Made by a program: the position numbers and the translations under genes. The notes under the pieces were generated by a model. That model made no database searches, had not been told where the DNA came from, and saw nothing but the letters and a program-made list of their open reading frames with translations. From Acarospora socialis (taxonomy: Eukaryota > Ascomycota > Lecanoromycetes > Acarosporales > Acarosporaceae), in NCBI GenBank assembly GCA_025617375.2, contig JAMYGW020000010.1, positions 1,054,001-1,118,000 of the forward strand: 64,000 nucleotides of DNA, given 5' to 3'. This document shows, in pieces, positions 10,562 through 21,662 of the stretch (within the stretch, counting starts at the first letter, position 1; each line of letters opens with the position of its first letter).

Positions 10562-11696
10562 TCACTTATCGAGACCCCTAGCTTTGACGAACCTGCTTAT
10601 TTGTTCCTTGCATGTCTTTTCGTTGTACTGCTCCCAGACCTCGTATAGCGATATGATCTCTTGCGTGCATTCAATCATCTCTTCGATGTTGATCTCGCTC
10701 TCTGCCAGCCATGTCACTAACCTCTGCGGCTTGTTCTGAGGAGCGGTTGTCTGAGGAGCAGCTTGCAACACAGTCGATGCGGAGTCTTTGGCAGTCTGAG
10801 CAGCACTGGCAACTGCTGCCACCGAGGCCGCGGCTGCGTGCAGGCTTGCCTGGCTGGGCTTGAGGACGACGGCGAGTAGAATGGCTGTCGCGGCGATGAC
10901 GTGCGGCGGGTATAAAAGCGGTAAATCGGTCAGGTAGTGGTCATTGAGCACCGACCATGCCAGCGTGATCTCGTCCTGGCTCATCGACAAACGACCTTGC
11001 AGCTCGACGAGGGTGCGGTAGGGGTGGTGCACGATGAGTTGAGAGTTCATCTCCGAAATAAGGTAGAATTCACACTCGCCCAGCTTGGACGTATCAGAGA
11101 CGATGAACTCTGGCGATTCGGTCAGCCCGGTAGTTATCCCAAATCGGAGTCAACCATTACCTGGCCAAATGTTACGTGCTTCGCCGACCACGACACGGAT
11201 GTGCTGAGGGCACTCCTCCATCTTGCATGCGAGGTAGAAGGCGGTAGCCATGACCAGGTATGGATTCGTCCTTCGGATCTCTACCTTACTGTAAAATCTC
11301 CGCACATAGACCTGTGCCGTTGCTAGAGCCTGTTGACGTGTGCTCATCCGTCGACCAAGCTTGCCGATTTCTGTCCGCCAGTGGTCAGAATTTGGCATGT
11401 CAACACGTAGAGAGAAAGCGATACTGTGGATCGTTCGACGCCCTGGTAACAACCTACCCCATCTCAACCGAACAAGAGCTGGAGGTGAGGCTGCAGTTCG
11501 ACGTCGCTCCAGTGAAGAAGGAAACTGCTGACATACGCTGGTTGAAATAAATGCTCAGAAGCCTTCGATCGGGTAAGGGATATTGCTGCACCAATCCGCG
11601 GTCACTGTCTTCGAGCCTCTCTCGGATATCTGAGAGCTGGTCTTTTGTAAATTGCCAATGGCGGCGCTGGGTCGATGCCCAGTAATTGGCGGCCAT
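10562..11696 (-). CDS. SSN8: Cyclin C, Mediator kinase-module cyclin
   Basis: Three exons (11696-11537, 11370-11161, 11109-10562) encode 305 aa. The introns are 166 and 51 nt, with GTATGT and GTAATG donors. Cyclin C pairs with CDK8 (Ssn3) in the kinase module of Mediator and modulates RNA polymerase II transcription in the nucleus. The N-terminal block ([14 protein letters not shown], then [12 protein letters not shown]) and the first cyclin box ([27 protein letters not shown]) are textbook for the family. The second cyclin fold holds [14 protein letters not shown] and [21 protein letters not shown]. An alanine- and glutamine-rich insert follows at about residues 205-245, which is common in filamentous fungi. 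The gene is head-to-head with the mitochondrial carrier gene. Confidence 0.96.
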
Positions 11697-12251
11697 AATG
11701 ACTGACTGTGCAGACTAACATAGGGAAAACATACAATAACCCTATCCAGAAGTTTGTTGCCTCGAATTTCTCATAATTTTTCTGAGAACATCAGCACAGT
11801 CCTGCTCGGATCTATTGGAGACACCGATGAGCAGGGAATAAAATCGAGCAGCTCGTGAATGTTACAGCCTGCCCTGTTCAGGACCGCGGTAGGTTTCGAG
11901 GATGTGATGCCTTCGACATTTAGTAGTGAATCCCCGAGTGTGAGACGATTGTTGGTTGCATAAGGTTTGTCTTTGATGATAATAATTCGTACCACATGGC
12001 CAAAGCTACAGTACAGGGCTGACTGATGCTCCCGTATCCCGCACCCCCACTCCGTCACACCGATCTCGCCAAGATAACAAACACGGCACCCGTTCATGTG
12101 AACGCAATTGCTATCAGCTGTTCAATTTCCAAACTTCTGCTGCTTATCGAAGAGCGAACAACTTCGAGCACCTACCTGCTCGATAATAGGAGTTGAAAGA
12201 ACTTACAATCACCATGAGGGAGGTACGGTAGCAGGCTCGACTTAGGGGATA
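11697..12251. other. Divergent promoter of SSN8 and the carrier gene
   Basis: About 555 bp separate the two start codons. A minus-strand frame at 11771-12097 has no recognisable domain and was not called. No clear TATA box was seen. Confidence 0.4.
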
Positions 12252-14422
12252 ATGGAACCTGAACCACCAACCGCGCGGGACGCGAGAGTGGAGGAGTTGT
12301 GGCACACCCTAGATACCCACAAGGAAGGGGCACTGGACCTCAATGGGTTGAAGAAGGGATTGAAGAAGATGGATCATCGTATGTGGGGTTATTGTGCGCT
12401 ATATTTGGCTGTTGACATGTGCTTAGCTTTGAAAAATGCCGATGCTATTCTTAAAGATGTCTTGAAAGCAGTTGATAGTAATGGAGATGGACGGATACAG
12501 TATCATGGTATGGCGAATGAGTACTCTTCTGGGCAACTAGGTACAGAAGAAACCTAGCCGCTAATTGCGCGATACAGAATTTCGGGCATTCGTCGAGCAA
12601 ACAGAAAAGGAGCTTTGGCGGCTCTTCCAGAGCATTGATCGAGACCACAACGGTCAACTCGACAAGAATGAATTACAAGCCGCATTCAAGAAGGCTCACT
12701 TAGTAATACCGAGTTCTAAGTTGGACGAATTCTTCGAGGAGGTTGATACCAATCATGATGGAACCATCAGTTTCGATGAATGGAGGTCCATGACTCCATG
12801 ATCGACGAAATTATATTGAATGCGCTGAATGTGAATGCAGGAACTTCCTACTCTTCATCCCAGCAAACGCACCTGGCCTTAAAGCGGTTCTCTCTTATTA
12901 CTCCTCCACCCTGACCTTCAACCCAGAGGGGGATGTTCACGTGTCGGGCGACGCAACACAAGGCCTGGGTATGCACCAATTTCTTAGAGCTTTCTTTGGT
13001 TCAATCGTCGATATCGCGACACCCAGACGCGCAAACACCGCATCTATATCATCAACGTCTTTGGCAACCGAGCAGAGTCGACTCGACCAGAAGCTATACG
13101 AAGACCCGTCATCGTTTCCTTGGGATCCCGGGGACATGTCAGATGCTATAGCTGCAACGCCTCGGCCTGTACCTAGATGGACAACATGGGAGTTTTGGGA
13201 GCCGGTGCTGACGGACATCACCCCGGATCCAGGCTACTTCCTAGCCGGTGGCATTGCAGGTGTCATTTCGCGAACGGCCACAGCACCACTTGACCGTCTC
13301 AAAGTATATCTGATAGCTCAGACGGGCGCGAAAGACGAAGCGGTGCAGGCGGTAGTGTCAGGCGCCCCGGTACAGGCAGCCAAGAAAGCGTCGAGACCGC
13401 TCGTAGATGCTTCAAAAGAGCTCTGGAGAGCTGGTGGAATAAGAAGCTTGTTTGCGGGTACGATCATCTTATTGGTTAGTGTGAAGCCTGTACTAATAGT
13501 GCAGGAAACGGATTGAACGTAGTAAAAGTCATGCCCGAGGTAATTCGGCCTTCTACACGACAACACCATGGCATGCCCTGTTGTTGATGACTGACCATCA
13601 ATTCCAGTCCGCCATCAAGTTCGGTGCCTACGAGGGTTCAAAGAAGATATTTGCAGCCCTCGAAGGACACAGCGACCCGAAGCAGCTGAACGCCTGGTCA
13701 CAGTTCTTCGCAGCCGGCATGGGAGGCATCATATCACAGCAAGTCGCACTAACCACCCAAATCTCAGAATCAACCCTAACCATCCCAGATTTTTCGTCTA
13801 CCCACTTGACACCCTCAAATTGTAAGCGCTAAGCCCAACCCCACCATACATCCCTCACCCCTGCCCCGCAAGATAACCCCATCTCACCAACCCCACCCAC
13901 AGCCGCATGCAATGCGAAACCGTCGCCGGTGGCCTCCACGGTAACCGCCTCATCCTCGCCACGGCGCGCAAGATGTGGCTCACCAACGGCGCGCGCTCCT
14001 TCTACAGGGGCCTGCCGATGGGCCTGGTCGGCATGTTCCCCTACGCCGCCATCGACCTCAGCACCTTTGAGTACCTCAAACGCACACTCGCGCACCGCAA
14101 CGCGCTGCGCCGCCACTGCCACGAAGAGGACGCTGCCCCCGGCAACTTTGCGACGGGCGCCATCGGCGCCTTCAGCGGCGCGTTGGGAGCCTCCGTCGTC
14201 TATCCGCTCAACTTGCTGCGTACAAGATTGCAGACGCAGGGAACTGCGACTCATACGCCGACATATACGGGCATTTGGGACGTTACCACGAGGACGGTGA
14301 GGAATGAGGGGTTTAGGGGCCTGTTTAAGGGTATCACGCCGAATCTGCTGAAGGTGGTGCCGGCGGTGAGTTTGTCGTATGTGGCGTATGAGAACTCGAA
14401 GCGGATTCTGGGGCTCCGGTGA
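12252..14422 (+). CDS. SAL1: Ca2+-regulated mitochondrial ATP-Mg/Pi-type carrier (SCaMC/Sal1-like)
   Basis: Eight exons: 12252-12378, 12427-12507, 12578-12785, 12841-13457, 13505-13539, 13608-13738, 13789-13821, 13903-14422. They encode 583 aa. The N-terminal half carries four EF-hand loops at about residues 21-32, 59-70, 90-101 and 126-137. The last three keep the acidic ligand pattern (DSNGDGRIQYHE, DRDHNGQLDKNE, DTNHDGTISFDE). The C-terminal half has three mitochondrial carrier repeats with signatures PLDRLK, PLDTLK and PLNLLR. The family exchanges ATP-Mg for phosphate across the inner mitochondrial membrane under cytosolic Ca2+ control. Two exons are only 35 and 33 nt. One intron is GC-AG, and the third intron has a weak GTCCAT donor. 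All phases agree. Confidence 0.93.
13739..13788 (+). other. GC-AG intron in the carrier gene
   Basis: The junction needed to read GGIISQ-FFVYPLDTLK requires phase 2 on both sides. Only a GC donor (GCAAGT) at 13739 with the acceptor CCCAG at 13788 satisfies this. The nearest GT donor (13743) breaks the frame. GCAAGT is the standard form of rare GC-AG donors. Confidence 0.8.
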
Positions 14423-15184
14423 GAATATTAGGCAGTTGGAAGGGGAGATGAGGTTAGCCAGACAGACGGCGGAGACGGATGGTAATCGCGACGACACTGG
14501 CTGGGAAGAGAGGATCAGGAGAGTGGACGTCTGACTGCTGTCCGTTCCCATGTGTATGTACGTGTGCGTGTGGTTGTTTGTATCGGCTCCAGCATCGAGC
14601 GTGCGTGGCGTTCCTGGTACGGTTAGGTCTACTTATGTTTTCCTCTGCTCGACAATTGCTTTCGAGCGGGGCCTATCTTTGCCCCACACCTTTTCGCTTC
14701 TGATTGAGCGAGAAAGTTCATATTACAGGTAGTGGTACTCTGCTTGTGCTATTGTATAAGCCCAACTGAGCGGACGAAGATGAGAGAGAAGAGGTTCGTC
14801 AACACCAACCATTCGACCTTTCGTCTTCGTATCGCCATGCTTGCTACGCTAGCAATGAGACTGGACAAGACAGACACGCAATCACTTAAGGGGCCTTACG
14901 GATGATATAAGCTATCCATGTGAGGAAGAACATCTTTCACGGTATGAGTGCGCCGGATAGGAGACTAGTAGGCTTTACGTTTGCACTGTTGATTCGGAGC
15001 GCCATGTATGGCTAATATGCTCTGCGACGGGAAACAGACGCAAAGTTAGAGTAGGCGGAGAGATGTTCTGGGTATGTGGAGACAACTGTCTAGTCTCTGG
15101 GACTTCCTGCCTAAGCCATCGCTCGCAACACAACTGCATTTGCGAACCGAACAACCAGGCTCGTCAAAGAAAGCAGTCCAGACC
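14423..15184. other. Convergent 3' intergenic region
   Basis: This lies between the stop of the carrier gene and the stop of prolyl-tRNA synthetase. It should contain both 3' untranslated regions. No further gene was recognised. Confidence 0.4.
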
Positions 15185-17219
15185 CTAGTAGCTCCCTGCA
15201 CGAATCGTTAGCCCCATATCACGCAACATGACCCTAACTTTACGAACGCCCCAAGAGGGGCGAAAGGGAAGGAACAGGAACTTACTCCCAAACAAAACCC
15301 ACTTCTCCGCCCCCCTCCCGCACTCCGGATTCGTACATTTCGTCTCGCCCTTGACGATCCCCTCCGGCTGCTCGAACGGAATACACAGACTCTTCGCCCC
15401 CATACTCGGCGCCTTCTCGTCCTCAGGCGCATCATCCGGATCCTCCTTCCGTGCCGACAGCTTCTTGATCTCGTCCTCGCATTCTTCCGTCAGGCAGTGC
15501 GGGATCAGACAGACGTTCTTTGCATTCAATGCTGGCACGAAGTCGTCCCACTTCGTGACATGAACGGTGTGCGATTTGAAAGCCTCCTCAGCCCGGGTGT
15601 ACAAGTCGGCTTGGATGCGCTCGAGGAGGGCAGGGATCTGAGCGCCCAGCTCGGTGATGGGGACGCGGCCTTTGCCGCCTTCCGTCTTGCCGGGCAGGTC
15701 CCGGCGGGCGGTCGAGACGTAGTGGCCGGCGATTTCGCCGGGGCCGATCTCGATGCGGAGCGGGACGCCCTTCTGTTCCCACTCGGCGAACTTCCAGCCG
15801 GGGGAGTAGTAGTCGCGCTTGTCGACGTGCAGGCGGAGGGGACCGTCCCAGACGTGGGCCTCGGAGAGGACGGCGGCGATGGCGTCGATTTGGGCGTAGA
15901 GGGAGGCGCGGTCGGCGTCGGCCATCTTGACGTTGATACCGACGGGGATGATGACGATTTGGTATTCGGCGACGCGGGGCGGGAGGACGAGGCCGATGTT
16001 GTCGCCGTGCGTCATGACCATGACACCGATGACGCGGGTGGAGAGACCCCAGGAGTTCTGCCAGACGTGCAGGCGGTCTTTCTTCTCGCCTTCTTTGGCG
16101 GATGGGTCTTCGACGCTGATGTTGTACATTTTGCTGAAGTGTTGGCCCAGGCAGTGGCTCGTGGCGCCTTGGATACCGCGGCCGGTGGCGGGGATGTAGC
16201 CTTCGACGGTCATCGAGTACTCGGAGCCGGCGAACTTTTCTTTTTCCGTCTTTTTACCGCGTACGACGGGTACGGCAAGGAGTTTTTCGAAGACGCCGGC
16301 GTAGTGTTCGAGGATCTGGAGGACTTCTTCGCCGGCGCCTTCTCTGGTCAAGTGTGCGGTGTGGCCTTCTTGCCAGTAGAATTCCCGTGATCGTAGGAAT
16401 GGTTGGGGGTGCTTGAACTCCCACCGCACAACTGAATTCCATTGGTTCATCTTGTATGGTAGGTCTCGATGGCTTCGAATCCACTTGGAGAAGTAAGGGT
16501 ATATGACGGTTTCTGAAGTGGGACGGATTGCGATTGGTTGCTCGAGCTTTGATTTACCTCTAGGCTTTTATCAACACCGACGGAGCGAGCGAGTGCGGGC
16601 TGACACTTACGCATGACTGATCCAGGCTACCTCTGCAGCGAAGCCCTCGATATGTGCTTTCTCCTTCTCCAGTTGCGCTTGTGATACGAACATGGGGAAG
16701 GCCTGGTTCTTGACGCCCATCTTCTTGATCTGCTTGTTGAACCACACTTGTATGCCATCCTCCCATATTGCCCACGCGGCTGGCTTTGAGAGGTCAGCTG
16801 AGCCTTTGCATGTCACACAGCCCTAGCCCACCCACTTTCAAGATATAACACCCTGATATATCGTAGTAATCGATCATGTCCCCTTTTGTTATCACCTGCT
16901 CAAACCATTTCGCGAAATTCTCCTCCTTCCGGTACGCCACCTCCTTCTCGTCCGCGCCCTCCTTCTTGCCTCTAGCACCGGAAGATTTTTGCTCGCCTTT
17001 TGAGCCCTCCGCCTTTGGTGCTTTTTTGTTTGCTGACTTGTCTGCCTTCTCCGCTGCGAGCTTCTCCTGCTTGTCTGCCTTTTTTTGAGCGCTTTTCGAC
17101 ACTTTACCCTCGTTCGCTGGGCCATTGGCGGTAGGGTCTACCGTCCGATCAGGTAAGCTTTGATCTGTCACAGGGGCGCTTTGCGCGTCCTTGGAGCTCT
17201 GCACTTCGGTGTCCGCCAT
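15185..17219 (-). CDS. Cytosolic prolyl-tRNA synthetase (class II, eukaryote/archaeon type)
   Basis: Four exons (17219-16836, 16783-16611, 16559-15286, 15195-15185) encode 613 aa. The enzyme charges tRNA-Pro. A lysine-rich N-terminal tail of about 90 residues comes first. The catalytic core follows with motif 2 ([12 protein letters not shown]), motif 3 ([12 protein letters not shown]) and the conserved RPTSET block. A C-terminal zinc-binding domain has cysteine pairs (CLIPHC and CTNPEC), and the protein ends in the family-typical LFGRSY. The last intron (15285-15196, GTAAGT...GCAG) is 90 nt, has no in-frame stop and precedes an 11-nt terminal exon. Reading through it would insert 30 residues just before RSY. 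The ATG at 17219 is the first in frame. The frame is open further upstream but without an ATG. The gene is head-to-head with CCT1. Confidence 0.95.
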
Positions 17220-17404
17220 GTTGATGTGCGTTTGTAGGATTGTTGTGCTCAGTGACCTGTGGAGCACTACTGGTGCCTTTCCTATGCTGATCCAATAGGC
17301 CGGATTCAGTAGTGACTGTGGAAACTCTCCAATGGAACAATAGCAGTTATCTTTGACCGTGTATTAATTTTAGTGCAACTACTAGGTGGGTGGAAGTCGC
17401 CTAT

Positions 17405-17421
17405 CTAAGCGCTCTAAGCGC
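17405..17421. promoter_or_regulatory. Direct CTAAGCGC repeat in the ProRS/CCT1 promoter
   Basis: CTAAGCGC occurs at 17405-17412 and again at 17414-17421, followed by a GC-rich GGCGCGTCGC block. It sits in the 269-bp space between the two divergent start codons. A shared regulatory role is possible but unproven. I know of no factor for this word. Confidence 0.25.
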
Positions 17422-17488
17422 GGCGCGTCGCACTAACATGAAATTTAACCCGGAGTGCTAAACTACAGCTTCCTTCGTCTACCTCAAG

Positions 17489-19444
17489 ATGGCCGGAATT
17501 TTTGAACAGCCTCGTAATGCAGGGACTCTATGTAGGTCGTCCATTCCCTATACCTAGAGCACTGCTGATAGGAGCATACAGTTCTTGGAGGCCAAAAAAT
17601 CAGTGGTGCAGACATTCGAGACCAGAATGGTACGGCTTCCAACGAGGACAGATGTGTATCAAAAGCTAATAACATCCAGTACGCGCCACTCAGGCAATAG
17701 CGAATATTGTCAAGAGCTCATTCGGCCCATCCGGTCTGGACAAGATGATGGTGGATGACATAGGAGTAAGACAGCAGCTCGATTAGGTTACAGACGAAGC
17801 TAAAGTGGGTCAGGACGTGACGGTGACAAATGACGGAGCCACAATATTGAGCTTATTAGATGTAGAACATCCTGCCGGGAAGATACTGGTGGATTTGGCA
17901 CAGCAACAGGACAAGGAGGTCAGTAGGACCACAGAGTGCAGGGATGGGCTGCGCTTATGGTCACTCAGGTCGGCGATGGAACGACATCAGTTGTCTTGAT
18001 AGCAGCGGAACTACTTCGACGGGCCAACGAGCTGATGAAAAACCGCATACATCCAACTACTATCATCACCGGTTACCGCCTTGCCCTCCGAGAGGCAGTG
18101 AAGTACATGAATGAAAACATCAGTACGAGAGTCGAACATCTTGGCAGGGAGTCTCTTATCAACATCGCGAAAACATCCATATCGAGCAAGATTATCGGGT
18201 CAGATTCAGACTTCTTTGCCAACATGGTCGTAGATGCAATGCAATCAGTCAAGTCAACAAACAATCGCAACGAAACTAAGTATCCCGTCAAAGCGGTGAA
18301 CATTCTTAAAGCCCACGGAAAGAGTTCGACGGAATCGATGTTGGTTAAGGGGTATGCACTGAACTGCACTGTCGCCTCCCAAGCTATGAAGACACGGATT
18401 GTGGACGCCAAAATCGCCTGTTTAGACATGAACTTGCAGAAAGAGAGGATGAAGCTAGGAGTACACATCACCATTGATGATCCACAACAGCTGGAACAGA
18501 TACGGCAACGGGAGGCAGGGATGGTTATGGACCGAGTGGAGATGATTCTCAAAGCTGGGGCAAACGTGGTCTTCACCACAAAGGGTATCGACGACCTCGT
18601 GCTGAAGTTGTTTATTGAAAAAGGTGCCATGGCGGTACGGAGGTGCAAAAAGGAGGACCTACGGAGAATAGCAAAAGCCACCGGTGCTACACTGGTCAGC
18701 TCCTTGTCAGATTTGAACGGCGACGAGAAGTTCGATGCTTCTTCGCTGGGTCATGCTGAGGAAGTCTCCCAAGAAAAGATCTCGGACGACGAATGTATTT
18801 TGGTCAAGGGGACAAAGGTTCACACTTCAGCTTCCATCATCCTTCGAGGGTCCAACGAGTACCAATTAGACGAGATGGAGCGGTCGGTGCACGACTCGTT
18901 ATCAGCTGTCAAACGAACCTTGGAAAGTGGCAGCATTGTCCCGGGTGGCGGTGCGGTGGAAACTGCTCTGCACATCTACTTGGAAGAATTTGCCGGCACA
19001 GTAGTAAGTAACGAACGCATCGTGAAATTAAATTAGATCTGACACTATTATCAGGGCTCGCGCGAGCAGCTGGCAATCGGAGAATTCGCCCAGTCTCTCT
19101 TGATCATCCCCAAAACACTTGCCGTCAATGCCGCAAAGGATTCCTCGGAATTGGTCGCTCAGCTCCGCTCGAGGCACGCGCTCTCACAGCGAACCCAAGA
19201 CGGAGACGCGAAGGAAGACGAAAAGACGATTGTCAAGAAGAAGAACTACAAGAACTACGGCCTGGACTTGACAAAGGGCAAGGTGGTGGACCAAGTCAAG
19301 GCAGGCGTGCTGGAACCTAGCATGAGCAAGGTCAAGCAGCTGAAGAGCGCGGTGGAGGCTTGTATAGCGATTATGAGAATTGATACCCTGATCAAGCTGG
19401 ATCCGGAACGGAGAGGTGGCGAGGACGATGGTCATGGACATTAA
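17489..19444 (+). CDS. CCT1: T-complex protein 1 subunit alpha (CCT1)
   Basis: Six exons (17489-17531, 17582-17629, 17680-17765, 17814-17918, 17969-19003, 19055-19444) encode 568 aa. The five introns are 48-51 nt. CCT1 is one of eight subunits of the cytosolic chaperonin TRiC/CCT, which folds actin, tubulin and WD40 proteins with ATP. The N-terminus reads [11 protein letters not shown], then [13 protein letters not shown] and [12 protein letters not shown]. The ATP-site motif GDGTTSVV follows. The apical domain continues to VPGGGAVE, and the alpha-specific stretch [20 protein letters not shown] is present. The tail keeps [11 protein letters not shown] and ends with an acidic-histidine run. 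Length and order match yeast Tcp1. Confidence 0.97.
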
Positions 19445-19885
19445 AAGCATAAACTTGCAATGTTGTGATAATATCAAAATCACTGCCCAATTTTCTCATG
19501 GTGCATCATGCAAGACCGTGTTTCGGAGCAATGCAGGATAAATTCCGCCCCACCATGATAGGCGGTGAAAACTGGCAGATTTACGCGTCAAGCTGCTCTG
19601 ACCGCATTTGGCGAACCAGCCACAACAATAGCTCTGCAAACAACAATAACTTCAAGATGAATAGCGATTGTAAGCTGGGCCCCAACATAAACCTGACTGA
19701 GTCGGCCTTTGTGCGCTCTTCTTCTTTCATCGTAATAACTCTTTCCTACTCCAACCTTTCACAAAACTTGCACCATCTTGCTACAAGTCGACGATCTACA
19801 TAACTTGATACTCGAAACAGCTTGAGAACTATTGCGTCTGAACTCTTCAAATAATCAAGAGCCAATATCTCCAAATTCAAGCAAG
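19445..19885. other. Intergenic region between two plus-strand genes
   Basis: This contains the 3' end of CCT1 and the promoter of the next gene. The reading frame of the next gene is open from 19832 but begins there with TTG, so the coding start was set at the ATG at 19886. Confidence 0.4.
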
Positions 19886-21550
19886 ATGGCGCTCCTATCG
19901 ACTCTTCGTCACTGTGTCTATTCCTACATCGCACCTGCCCGCACCGACCGTACTTCAAGCAATTCCTCGATGAGCTCGAGGCTCGAGCCACGACTGGATC
20001 GTCGCTCGATGAGCCCCGCGACCCGTACGAAGAATTGGCTTGCCCGAAACACGCCGAGCACCGACTTTTCCAATGGCAGGACCCCCAGCATCTTAGGTGT
20101 TCAGGGTAGTAGGATCGCGAAGCCGGCTCGTCATGGTAGATCGACGCTGAGCCCTCTAATTGAGGCTAGGTATCAAGATGGGAGGTACTGGGATGCACCA
20201 CTCTTCAACAAGAAAGCTGCTTATGCGAACGATGAAGATGAGGAGGATATGGATGATCTGGAAGACGACGGAGAGCTGAAGGATGTGCTGGAGGATGTGA
20301 TATCAGATGATGAGGAAAACGATGATGATGTGAACTATGAGGATGACCTTGGCAATGACACCACTCTGGTGGCAGCAGACAATGAAGCTGATGAAGTGGA
20401 CAATGATCCAACCTTGGTCGCAGCTGAAGTCGCAGGCAATAAGGGCAAAGATAGTGCTGGCGAGGGACCATCGAACATCAACCAGGGCGTGCAAAATGAA
20501 CCCGATGTCGAGGTTGACGTGGAGAAAGAACGTGCCGAGCGCGAGGCAGCCGTCGAGAACGCCGAGAGGGTTGATTGGAGCGATGCGGAGATCACGCTCT
20601 TTCATCGATTGAACATGCGTGGCTTTGAACCACTTCTCCCGGGCACCTGGAGATTAGACTTCAACACCATCCCAGAGCCCCTGTTTACAAACCGCGACAA
20701 CGATGTTCTCATCGGTTCGACCACTGGGCACAACTTCCGAGGTATGCGTATGCGCCCGCACTAATCCAACCCGTCTCACATGACTGCTCAGTCAGCTAAC
20801 CCTACCTTCACAGCAATCAGAGCTTTCTCCTCACTCATGAACCTCGGCATCCGCGTCCGTGACAGACTCAACATTTCACAAGCACCGGAAGTAACCTTGC
20901 AGCGTGAAATCGACTCCTACATTCGCTGGTCCCATCGCGACGCCGCCCTCAACCGCCACAACCACATCCCTGTCCTCGCCATCGCGACCGCCACGGCTGG
21001 CCAAAGCACCCAAGACGCCATCGACAGCGTCACCGCCAGATTGCAGCATCTTGCCGGTCTGTACCGCGAGAAATGGCGCATCCACCCCTCCGTCGAAGGA
21101 AGCGGCGAGAATGATCAAGGCAACAAGGGGAAGGGTAAAGAGAAAGCGCAGGGTAAAGGCAAGGGAAAGGAAAAGGAAAGGGAGAAGGCCAAAGAGGCGG
21201 ATAAAGGGAAGGAGAAAGAGCAGGAGAAGGCGAAATCGCAGGCCAAACGCAAGGCGAAGGGAAAGGGACCGGAAAAGAAGAAGAACGCCGAATTCGAGCA
21301 CGACCTACCAACCCTCTACGGCCTCGTCATCGTGCACACGGTCGTCGCCGTCGTCACGCTCAACGCAAACCACCCCGACAGCCCCGTCCGCAGCATCGCC
21401 CAGTTCGACTTCAGCGACGAGGACCACGACGTCTGGAACGCCTTCGCCATCGCCATCATCGTCGTCCTGGCGCGCAACTACCTCGTCAGCATCCGCGAGT
21501 TTGAAAGCCAGGTTGCTGGGCCGCAAAATCAGAGCGATCCCGACGCATAA
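19886..21550 (+). CDS. Charged hypothetical protein with lysine-rich linker
   Basis: Two exons (19886-20741 and 20814-21550) give 530 aa. The 72-nt intron has a GTATGC donor, a perfect GCTAAC branch site and a CACAG acceptor. I do not recognise a named domain. From the N-terminus there is a basic segment (residues 1-110), a long acidic stretch rich in D and E (about 115-230), and a block with WSDAEITLFHRLNMRGFEPLLP and RLDFNTIPEPLF. A globular-looking part follows, with a GHNFRAIRAFSSLMNLGIRV-type sequence. After it comes a lysine/glutamate/glycine repeat region (KGKGKEKE-like, about residues 415-460) and a final segment DLPTLYGLVIVHTVVAVVTL. The middle block resembles uncharacterised ascomycete proteins I have seen. 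Nothing points to a membrane location except the short hydrophobic run near the end. Confidence 0.7.
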
Positions 21551-21662
21551 GCTTTTCCCCTCTCGGCTCTGTTCTGGTTGGGGTGCCGCGCAGCCGCAGA
21601 ATCAGAGCGATCCGGATGCTTGAGTCTTTTCTATTTCGGTTCTGTTCTGGTTTGTGTTGCTG
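21521..21662 (+). repeat. Tandem duplication across the stop codon
   Basis: Bases 21521-21593 and 21594-about 21662 are two diverged copies with a period of about 73 bp. Each copy contains codons for PQNQSDPDA followed by a stop (TAA in the first, TGA in the second) and then a TCTGTTCTGGTT-type stretch. The first copy is the real C-terminus of the upstream gene, and the second lies in the 3' untranslated region. Confidence 0.8.

Noticed and set aside
11771-12097. Minus-strand frame of 108 codons in the SSN8/carrier promoter
   Set aside because: No domain, and it sits entirely inside a divergent promoter.
13829-14551. Minus-strand frame of 240 codons
   Set aside because: Antisense of the last carrier exon, with no protein similarity.
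15497-16390. Long plus-strand frame of 297 codons
   Set aside because: It is the antisense of the prolyl-tRNA synthetase core. Its glycine/aspartate/valine-rich product reflects codon bias of the real gene.
20904-21623. Arginine/serine-rich frame of 239 codons
   Set aside because: Shifted shadow of the second exon of the charged hypothetical protein.
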